From Undibacterium sp. CCC3.4 (GTDB lineage: Bacteria > Pseudomonadota > Gammaproteobacteria > Burkholderiales > Burkholderiaceae_D), in NCBI RefSeq assembly GCF_034347425.1, contig NZ_CP133779.1:4216001-4280000 (forward strand): 64,000 nucleotides of DNA, written 5' to 3'. Position 1 is the first letter of the stretch. Each line of letters begins with the position of its first letter. The notes beneath the pieces are model-generated. The model was not told the DNA's origin, made no database searches, and saw nothing but the letters and a program-made list of their open reading frames with translations. Of the stretch, positions 58,188-64,000 are shown piece by piece. Position numbers and translations under genes: made by a program.

Positions 58188-58331
58188 CCGTTCCAAGAGG
58201 CGGAACACGCCGATGAAATTCGATTTTCCCGAACCGTTGGCGCCGATGATCACGTTCAAATCACCCAGCTCCAACTCCGCGCTGGCGATCGATTTGAAAC
58301 CCTCTATCTTGACCTGGCGTAACGTTCGCAT
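58185..58331 (-). pseudogene. N-terminus of a RecF/SMC-like AAA ATPase, cut by the IS3 element
   Basis: Reads MRTLRQVKIEGFKSIASAEL, ELGDLNVIIGANGSGKSNFI, GVFRLLER-stop. The Walker A GANGSGKSN after an N-terminal strand is the start of the AAA_21/DUF2813 ATPases common in OLD-type and other defence genes. GGAGACCCC precedes the ATG. The stop is made by the IS end itself, so the rest of the gene was removed or displaced. Confidence 0.8.
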
Positions 58332-58509
58332 GGGGTCTCCTATGTAATCCGCAAATGAAATAGGCCAGCAGGTTTGGCCTCGTTGCGCAACAAAATTTCC
58401 TGCGGATAATCATGCGCCTCGCCCATAAAATAGGACCGAAATCGAGGCTGTCGCTGGCGTTAGGGTGAGCGCAACGCCAGCGTACGGCATCCGTGGCCGA
58501 GTTGTTAAC

Positions 58510-58749
58510 GATGCGGCCGGTGCCAGATGGCAACCAGAACAATGGTACAGCCACGAGCATCGGCATAGTGGCATTCCGTTCGTGACGCCAGCAGAACGCC
58601 ATCAGGAACGTGGCCGAATGATTTTAGCACAACGCAAAGCAGTCTATGAAATCGCCCGTGCAAAGCAACCGGAACGCTGGCGAGGTGATACGCGAAACTG
58701 GACTTGGGTTGATCAGGTCAGTCTCAATCCTGATCGTGAAGAAGTCTAA
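58510..58749 (+). pseudogene. C-terminal fragment of a second IS3-family transposase
   Basis: QWYSHEHRHSGIPFVTPAER, ILAQRKAVYEIARAKQPERW and GDTRNWTWVDQVSLNPDREE form the last 70 residues of another IS3-type OrfB, different from the one at 57411. No catalytic core remains. It shows that at least two IS insertions hit this region. Confidence 0.7.
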
Positions 58750-58991
58750 AAAATGAATAAGGAAATGGCAGCGGCTTGACCTCAAATCTTACCAACTATC
58801 TTGACAGATACCGCCCGCTCACCCTGATAAGCAGCGCCTTCTATGCGATTCGTGTTCCTCGGCTCATGATTTATGATTCGTACTTCCTTCCCACGGTTGG
58901 TCACCCTTCCGCAGTTGTACTTCACTTCGCTCGCTGTGGTCAGCTTGCGGGAGGACTTGCACCTCCAGGAGTGCGCCCATGCTGGGCGCAC
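58750..58991. other. Intergenic debris with a hairpin
   Basis: No gene recognised. GTGCGCCCA-TGC-TGGGCGCAC (58972-58992) is a perfect hairpin directly before the duplicated tRNA-Asp terminator. The stretch PTVGHPSAVVLHFARCGQ on the plus strand resembles translated junk often found next to tRNA genes, not a protein. Confidence 0.45.
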
Positions 58992-59051
58992 ATGAAAAAA
59001 GCCGTTTGCTTGCGCAAACGGCTTTTATTGTTTTGGCGGAGCGGACGGGGC
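58992..59051 (-). repeat. Duplicated tRNA-Asp 3' end plus terminator
   Basis: Sixty bases here match 59154-59213 with one difference (CAAACGG/CAAATGG). The unit covers the terminator hairpin GCCGTTTGC...GCAAACGGC and the last 18 bases of tRNA-Asp (TGGCGGAGCGGACGGGGC). The homology stops inside the T arm, as in the tRNA-Ser copy. Confidence 0.88.
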
Positions 59052-59153
59052 CCTCCCACATCCTGCGGGCCGCTGCCGGGCTGGTAAGCCCGGCCCAAGC
59101 TCAGCCTCACCCCACCCCGACGCAAGCCAAACTCTTGGCTTGCTTCCGCTGAA
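59052..59153. other. Two-hairpin cassette next to tRNA-Asp
   Basis: Between the two 60-bp repeats lie the hairpins GCCGGGCT-GGTA-AGCCCGGC (59075-59094) and GCAAGCCAA-ACTC-TTGGCTTGC (59122-59143), then TTCCGCTGAAATGAAAA. Order, spacing and parts of the sequence match the cassette at 17887-17979. Confidence 0.7.
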
Positions 59154-59156
59154 ATG

Positions 59157-59189
59157 AAAAAAGCCGTTTGCTTGCGCAAATGGCTTTTA
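59157..59189 (-). terminator. Terminator of the tRNA-Val/tRNA-Asp unit
   Basis: AAAAGCCGTTTGC and GCAAATGGCTTTT pair with one mismatch; the hairpin directly follows the tRNA-Asp 3' end on the minus strand and is followed by a T run on that strand. Confidence 0.8.
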
Positions 59190-59195
59190 TTGTTT

Positions 59196-59272
59196 TGGCG
59201 GAGCGGACGGGGCTCGAACCCGCGACCCCCGGCGTGACAGGCCGGTATTCTAACCAACTGAACTACCACTCC
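59196..59272 (-). tRNA. tRNA-Asp (GTC)
   Basis: The minus strand starts GGAGTGGTAGTTCAG, the anticodon arm is CGGCC-TGTCACG-CCGGG with GTC, and the T arm reads GCGGG-TTCGAGC-CCCGT. Acceptor GGAGTGG pairs with CCGCTCC and CCA is encoded. tRNA-Val lies 32 bp upstream in the same direction. Confidence 0.96.
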
Positions 59273-59304
59273 TGGTATTTCTTTTCTATTTCTATTTGAT
59301 GAAC

Positions 59305-59380
59305 TGGTGGGCGCTGAGAGGCTCGAACTCCCGACCTAAGCCTTGTAAGGGCTCCGCTCTACCAACTGAGCTAAGCGCCC
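59305..59380 (-). tRNA. tRNA-Val (TAC)
   Basis: The minus strand starts GGGCGCTTAGCTCAG; the anticodon loop CTTACAA gives TAC; the T arm is CGGGAGTTCGAGCCTCT-like; it ends GCGCCCACCA with CCA encoded. It lies 50 bp downstream of hupB and upstream of tRNA-Asp, so the three may share a transcript. Confidence 0.95.
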
Positions 59381-59430
59381 GCACCTTACCATCAAACATC
59401 ACGACGCCGTCACAGCGCCACGAAAGAGCA

Positions 59431-59703
59431 TTAGTTTACAGCATCTTTCAACGCTTTGCCAGGTTTAAATTTAGGAACCTTGGCTGCCTTGATTTTTATT
59501 GCCTCGCCGGTACGTGGATTGCGGCCGGTTCTGGCTGCACGCTTACCAACGGAAAACGTGCCGAAACCGACCAAGGTGACGGTGCCGTTCTTCTTTAAAG
59601 TCGTTTTTACTGCATCGATCAATGCGTCCAGGGCGCGCGCTGTAGCCGCTTTGGAAATATCCGCTGTTTTCGCTATATGATCGATCAACTCAGTTTTATT
59701 CAC
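59431..59703 (-). CDS. hupB: DNA-binding protein HU (HupB)
   Basis: A 90-residue nucleoid protein. [20 protein letters not shown] is the standard start, [22 protein letters not shown] is the signature, and the beta-arm carries [19 protein letters not shown]. Complete, no odd features. Usually lon lies upstream; here purT is divergent instead. Confidence 0.97.
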   Translation of the reverse strand: MNKTELIDHIAKTADISKAATARALDALIDAVKTTLKKNGTVTLVGFGTFSVGKRAARTGRNPRTGEAIKIKAAKVPKFKPGKALKDAVN

Positions 59704-59953
59704 TTCAAGCCCCCTCGTAAAAATTTGAATTCGCTGCGATATCGTCGGTTATTGTATTGGTCGTTCATCGCTCGCACTCGGCAAAAATTGCTGCCCACGA
59801 TATTAAACAAGCGGCCCACTTTGGTGTCAAGCGGTTTGCAAGCTTTCCATACAAACATCCGTTTTAATTCTGATTTCCTCAGTATAATTTGAACTTTGCA
59901 GCAATGACCACACCGGCTGCCTGCACACCAAACCCTAAAACCATTACCAATCC

Positions 59954-61174
59954 ATGAACTCCACACACCTCATCGGCACACCGCTGTCACCATCCGCCAC
60001 AAAAGTCATGTTACTCGGCTCGGGTGAGCTCGGCAAAGAAGTTATTATTTCGCTTCAGCGACTGGGCATTGAAGTCATTGCCGTTGATCGCTACGCCAAC
60101 GCCCCCGGTCATCAAGTGGCGCATCGCGCCTATGTCATCGATATGACTGATGGTGCCGCATTGGCCGCTCTGATCGAACAAGAACGCCCTGATTTAGTGG
60201 TGCCGGAAATCGAGGCTATCGCCACACCGATGTTGATGGAATTGGAAGCCGCCGGTAAAGTGCGCGTCATCCCGACCGCGCGCGCGGCTTGGCTGACCAT
60301 GAACCGCGAAGGCATACGCCGACTCGCAGCAGAAACATTAGGGCTGGCCACCTCGCCATACCGCTTCGCCGATAGTCAGGAAGAATTACGCGCCGCCAGT
60401 CTTGAAATTGGTTTTCCATGCATCGTCAAACCGGTCATGTCGTCGTCAGGAAAAGGCCAGTCGCGTCTCGACAGCGCGGCGGATGTTGATTCTGCTTGGG
60501 ACTATGCCGCCGCCGGCGGTCGCGTCAATTCCGGTCGCGTGATTGTCGAAGGCTTCATCGATTTCGATTATGAAATCACCCTCTTGACGGTACGCGCCAT
60601 CGGTGCCGCCGGTCAGATAGAGACGCATTTCTGCGAACCGATCGGGCATGTGCAAGTTAACGGCGACTATGTCGAATCCTGGCAGCCGCAAGCCATGCAT
60701 CCGGCTGCTTTGAAACTGGCACGTGAAATCGCCAAAAAAATTACCGATGACCTCGGCGGCCTGGGTTTGTTCGGTGTTGAGCTGTTCGTTAAAAATGACA
60801 TGGTGTGGTTCTCCGAAGTCAGCCCGCGCCCACACGATACCGGCATGGTGACGATGGCCAGCCAGGCTCAAAGTGAATTTGAATTGCATGCCAAGGCGAT
60901 ACTCGGCTTGCCGGTCGATATCAGCTTGTTGTCGCCGGCCGCTTCGGCCGTCATTTATGGCCAACATGATGCGGTCGGCATCGCCTTCGAGGGCGTTGCT
61001 AAGGCTCTGCAAGTGCCGGGCACCGATATCCGTTTATTCGGCAAGCCGGAATCGTTCGCACGCCGGCGCATGGGCGTAGCACTGGCGAAAGCAGCCGATA
61101 CCGATACCGCGCGCACCTTGGCCAAAGCAGCCGCTGCCAAGGTGAAACCTGTAATTCCGGGCAAGGCAAACTGA
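59954..61174 (+). CDS. purT: Formate-dependent phosphoribosylglycinamide formyltransferase PurT
   Basis: A 406-residue ATP-grasp enzyme that makes formyl-GAR from formate, ATP and GAR, the folate-free route for the third step of purine synthesis. [20 protein letters not shown] and the [14 protein letters not shown] motif are PurT-specific; [15 protein letters not shown] is the ATP-grasp loop, [25 protein letters not shown] the metal site. Length is normal. I see no PurR-like operator in the 250 bp upstream. Confidence 0.97.
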   Translation: MNSTHLIGTPLSPSATKVMLLGSGELGKEVIISLQRLGIEVIAVDRYANAPGHQVAHRAYVIDMTDGAALAALIEQERPDLVVPEIEAIATPMLMELEAAGKVRVIPTARAAWLTMNREGIRRLAAETLGLATSPYRFADSQEELRAASLEIGFPCIVKPVMSSSGKGQSRLDSAADVDSAWDYAAAGGRVNSGRVIVEGFIDFDYEITLLTVRAIGAAGQIETHFCEPIGHVQVNGDYVESWQPQAMHPAALKLAREIAKKITDDLGGLGLFGVELFVKNDMVWFSEVSPRPHDTGMVTMASQAQSEFELHAKAILGLPVDISLLSPAASAVIYGQHDAVGIAFEGVAKALQVPGTDIRLFGKPESFARRRMGVALAKAADTDTARTLAKAAAAKVKPVIPGKAN

Positions 61175-61217
61175 GCGTACCGCGCGACCGCGCCGCAATC
61201 CTGTAATATACGGGTTA

Positions 61218-61249
61218 GCGCGGCCGGGACGTCCGCGTTCCGGCCGCGC
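61218..61249. promoter_or_regulatory. Strong GC-rich hairpin between purT and nadB
   Basis: GCGCGGCCGGGACG and CGTTCCGGCCGCGC pair (one G-T) around TCCG, 38 bp before the nadB start. No T run follows, so it is not a standard terminator; it could insulate nadB translation or end purT in a Rho-dependent way. Confidence 0.45.
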
Positions 61250-61287
61250 CAGAACAGCTGCGACTGCAACCATATAAAGTAGACATA

Positions 61288-62895
61288 ATGAAGAATTTCG
61301 ATGTTGCCATCGTCGGCAGCGGACTGGCCGGCCTGTCGGTCGCCTTGCATCTCGCCAAGACCCGCAAAGTGGCGATCATTTCCAAGCGCGAATTACTCGA
61401 TGGCGCCAGCAGTTGGGCCCAAGGCGGGATTGCCGCAGTACTCGATTCGCATGACAGTCACGAACAACATATTGCCGACACCCTGATTGCCGGCGGCGGC
61501 TTGTGCGATGAAGGTGCGACGCGCTACATCATCGAACATGGTCGCGCTGCCATCGACTGGCTTATTGAGCAAGGCGTACCATTCACGCGCGACGACGAAG
61601 CCGAGCTCGGCTTTCATTTGACGCGCGAAGGCGGCCACAGCCAGCGCCGCATCATTCATGCGGCTGATGCCACCGGCCATGCGGTGCAAGTGACGCTCGA
61701 GCAGAAGGTGCGCAATCACCCCAATATCAGCCTGTTCGAACACCATTACGCCATCGACGTCATCACCTCAGCCAAACTCGGCGCACCCTTGACTACACCT
61801 CGCTGCGTCGGCCTGTATGTGCAAGACGTCCGCACTGGCAAGGTCGATACCTTCGCGGCGCAACACACTGTGATGGCCACCGGCGGTGCCGGTAAAGTGT
61901 ATCTGTACACGACCAATCCCGATACCGCCACCGGTGATGGGATTGCCATGGCTTGGCGTGCCGGTTGCCGGGTCAGCAATATGGAATTCATGCAATTCCA
62001 CCCGACCTGCCTGTACCATCCGTTTGCCAAATCTTTTTTAATTACCGAAGCCGTGCGCGGTGAAGGTGGGGTACTCAAACTGCCGGCCGAAGCCGGGGCT
62101 GCTGCCGGCACGCGTTTCATGCTGGCGCACGACGAGCGCGCCGAATTAGCCCCGCGCGATGTGGTCGCACGCGCCATCGATTTTGAAATGAAAAAACGCG
62201 GCCTTGATTATGTCGAACTCGATATCAGTCATCAACCGCCGGAATTTCTCAAAGAACACTTCCCCACCATTTACGCGCGCTGCCTTGAACTCGGCATCGA
62301 CATCACCAAACAAGGTATACCGGTGGTGCCAGCGGTGCATTTCACTTGCGGCGGCATTGTTACCGATACCGATGGCCGTACCGATTTACCTGGTCTGTAT
62401 GCGGTCGGCGAGACTGCTTGCACGGGGCTGCATGGCGCCAATCGCTTGGCCAGCAATTCGCTGCTCGAATGTTTGGTGGTCGGTCACGCCACGGCCCTGC
62501 ACATCGAGAGCCAGGAGCGTGCGAGTCCATTAGCCCTGCCGGATTGGGATGAAAGTCGGGTATCGGACGCTGACGAAGAAGTCGTGATCGCGCACAATTG
62601 GGATGAGCTGCGTCGTTTCATGTGGAATTACGTCGGCATCGTACGCACTACCAAACGACTCGAACGCGCCAAACACAGAATCCGCCTGCTCAAAGAAGAA
62701 ATCGACGAGTACTATGCTAATTTCCGCATCTCGAATCACTTGCTCGAATTGCGCAACTTGGTGGAAGTGGCTTCGCTGATCGTCAACAGCGCGCTATCGC
62801 GCCGGGAAAGCCGCGGCCTGCATTTCAGTCGCGACTACCCCGATACCTTACCGAAGGCCTTGCCAACGGTATTGACACCGAAACGCAAAAAATAA
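61288..62895 (+). CDS. nadB: L-aspartate oxidase
   Basis: A 535-residue flavoenzyme that oxidises aspartate to iminoaspartate, the first step of de novo NAD synthesis. It binds FAD with VGSGLAGLSVALHLA, and has SSWAQGGIAAVL, TREGGHSQRRIIH, ATGGAGKVYLYTTNP, MEFMQFHPTCLY and GETACTGLHGANRLASNSLLE, all complete. Its partners nadA and nadC are convergent just downstream. The terminator at 62902 closes the gene. Confidence 0.97.
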   Translation: MKNFDVAIVGSGLAGLSVALHLAKTRKVAIISKRELLDGASSWAQGGIAAVLDSHDSHEQHIADTLIAGGGLCDEGATRYIIEHGRAAIDWLIEQGVPFTRDDEAELGFHLTREGGHSQRRIIHAADATGHAVQVTLEQKVRNHPNISLFEHHYAIDVITSAKLGAPLTTPRCVGLYVQDVRTGKVDTFAAQHTVMATGGAGKVYLYTTNPDTATGDGIAMAWRAGCRVSNMEFMQFHPTCLYHPFAKSFLITEAVRGEGGVLKLPAEAGAAAGTRFMLAHDERAELAPRDVVARAIDFEMKKRGLDYVELDISHQPPEFLKEHFPTIYARCLELGIDITKQGIPVVPAVHFTCGGIVTDTDGRTDLPGLYAVGETACTGLHGANRLASNSLLECLVVGHATALHIESQERASPLALPDWDESRVSDADEEVVIAHNWDELRRFMWNYVGIVRTTKRLERAKHRIRLLKEEIDEYYANFRISNHLLELRNLVEVASLIVNSALSRRESRGLHFSRDYPDTLPKALPTVLTPKRKK

Positions 62896-62901
62896 GCGCG
62901 C

Positions 62902-62928
62902 CGCAGCGACCGCTGGTCGCTGCGTTTT
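62902..62928 (+). terminator. nadB terminator
   Basis: CGCAGCGACC and GGTCGCTGCG pair around GCT, followed by four T. It lies between the convergent nadB and nadC. Confidence 0.85.
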
Positions 62929-62941
62929 AAGCAGTAAGCGA

Positions 62942-63808
62942 TCAAATAATCCGCAAAGAATAATCAATCGCCCGCACGTCTTTCGTCAGGCTGCCGATGG
63001 AAATTCTATCGACTCCGGTTTCTGCAATCGCGCGCACCGAACTTTGATCTACCCCGCCGGACGCCTCGAGCACCGCACGGCCAGCCGTAAAGGCAACCGC
63101 CTCGCGCATCTGGGCCAGATCAAAATTATCCAGCAGTACCGAGGTCGCCCCAGCTTCCAGTGCCAGCGCCAGCTCAGCTAAATTTTCCACTTCAATTTGA
63201 ATGCTGACCCCAGCCCGCAAGGCCAGTGCATGCGCCATCGCTGCGGCCACCCCACCGGCTGCGGCAATATGGTTTTCCTTGATCAAAATACCGTCATACA
63301 ATGCCAGTCGCTGGTTTTGTCCGCCACCTGCCAACACCGCGTATTTTTGCGCCAAGCGCAAACCCGGCATAGTTTTACGCGTATCGAGTATGGCCGCCTT
63401 GGTACCGGCCACCAAGCCCACATAGTGGCTGGTGGCGCTCGCTACGGCCGACAACATCTGTAAAAAATTCAATGCCGCGCGTTCAGCCGTGAGCAAAGCG
63501 CGGGCTGGTGCCGTGATCTTGCACACCACGCTATCGGCCTGCATCAGAGCGCCCTCGGCATACTGCCAATCGATCTGCACCGATTCTGCGCAGGCCGCCA
63601 TGACCGCATCAAACCATGGCGCACCGCACAGCACCGCCGCTTCGCGCACCACCACATGGGCCGTCACCTGTTCGTATGCCGGCACCAACAAACCGGTCAA
63701 ATCACCAGCACCGATATCTTCACTCAAGGCATCGCGCACATTGCGCTCGAATGCCGCTTGCAAATCAGCCTCAAATGGCCCCAGACGATTGATTAAATTA
63801 CTACTCAT
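62942..63808 (-). CDS. nadC: Nicotinate-nucleotide pyrophosphorylase (carboxylating)
   Basis: A 288-residue enzyme that turns quinolinate and PRPP into nicotinate mononucleotide. DTRKTMPGLRLAQKYAVLAGGGQNQRLALYDG and ILIKENHI are the signature, EVENLAEL, LLDNF and EASGGV line the barrel. I use the ATG at 63808 because AAGGAAGGA stands six bases ahead; the GTG at 63826 overlaps the nadA stop. It is translated right after nadA. Confidence 0.96.
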   Translation of the reverse strand: MSSNLINRLGPFEADLQAAFERNVRDALSEDIGAGDLTGLLVPAYEQVTAHVVVREAAVLCGAPWFDAVMAACAESVQIDWQYAEGALMQADSVVCKITAPARALLTAERAALNFLQMLSAVASATSHYVGLVAGTKAAILDTRKTMPGLRLAQKYAVLAGGGQNQRLALYDGILIKENHIAAAGGVAAAMAHALALRAGVSIQIEVENLAELALALEAGATSVLLDNFDLAQMREAVAFTAGRAVLEASGGVDQSSVRAIAETGVDRISIGSLTKDVRAIDYSLRII

Positions 63809-63822
63809 GCGCATTCCTTCCT

Positions 63823-64000
63823 TCACGCCGGACCAATGCCGGAAAATAATTGTCCATCTTGGGCCAAATCTCCCGATGGTCGAACCACGGTTTTTCTGGC
63901 CGCAGCAAAATCGAGCATACGATCAATACACTGCTTGGCTGGTAGCGCGATTTCGGCCGGCACGTGGATTTCATTGGCAGCATTTTCCAGCACCGCCACC
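63823..64000 (-). CDS. nadA: Quinolinate synthase NadA, 3' end only
   Basis: The last 58 residues of a protein that continues past the window edge. It reads [56 protein letters not shown], where NEIHVP and IDRML fit the C-terminus of NadA, the [4Fe-4S] enzyme that makes quinolinate from iminoaspartate. The gene order nadA-nadC opposite nadB supports this. Confidence 0.85.
   Translation of the reverse strand, partial: VAVLENAANEIHVPAEIALPAKQCIDRMLDFAAARKTVVRPSGDLAQDGQLFSGIGPA

Noticed and set aside
58261-58602. 113-residue minus-strand open frame
   Set aside because: It crosses an IS3 fragment read on the opposite strand and overlaps the ATPase start in another frame; it is a shadow.
58992-59051. 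A second tRNA-Asp gene
   Set aside because: Only the last 18 bases of the tRNA and its terminator are present; the D, anticodon and most of the T arm are missing.

Overview
The window looks like a chromosomal piece of a betaproteobacterium of the order Burkholderiales, perhaps Oxalobacteraceae (inference). The pointers are the hemC-hemD-hemX-hemY cluster, a ccoNOQP cbb3 oxidase cluster with an FNR box, hupB next to tRNA-Val and tRNA-Asp and in the neighbourhood of ppiD, and the house-keeping protein sequences. No rRNA operon, complete prophage or CRISPR array is present. 

Layout. 1-4329: the 5' part of moeA (minus), then a PhnD-type periplasmic binding protein with a transmembrane hybrid histidine kinase. 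4430-18105: an accessory block. It opens with a 398-bp composite repeat and a hepT fragment, then a PT-rich lipoprotein and a minus-strand type I restriction-modification operon. That operon reads hsdM (frameshifted in a T7 run), an AlbA_2/HATPase protein, hsdS, a Clp-N-like small protein and hsdR, every junction overlapping by 4 bp, followed 10 bp later by an ISL3-type transposase gene. The block closes with a vapBC-type toxin-antitoxin pair, remnants of a D12 methylase and a tyrosine integrase, a truncated tRNA-Ser tail and an intact tRNA-Ser(CGA). 

18353-40168: mostly core genes: an EAL-CBS-GGDEF protein, serS, rarA, lolA, ftsK, trxB, an Smr protein, an amino-acid-type ABC binding protein, a PII protein beside nadE, a FemAB-like protein and a Ser/Thr kinase, ppa, the haem cluster and trpS. 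Then comes the second copy of the 398-bp repeat, whose 253-bp core is inverted relative to the first copy. 

40171-52809: a microaerobic/redox block. Two universal stress proteins, a LuxR-type response regulator, a receiver-only protein, a Crp/Fnr regulator and a MASE3-PAS-HisKA_3 kinase lie next to the cco cluster (ccoN-O-Q-P-G-H, a small membrane protein, a TauE/SafE-type protein). One perfect FNR box precedes ccoN and two near-perfect ones precede usp and the receiver gene, so the whole block is probably co-regulated by oxygen. 

53026-59380: ppiD and hupB with tRNA-Val and tRNA-Asp enclose an accessory insert with an MFS transporter, a Phd antitoxin with truncated PIN toxin, IS3 debris and an interrupted ATPase gene. 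The tRNA-Asp tail plus its terminator are duplicated around a two-hairpin cassette, the same architecture as at tRNA-Ser. 59954-64000: purT, nadB, nadC and the 3' end of nadA, i.e. purine and de novo NAD synthesis.
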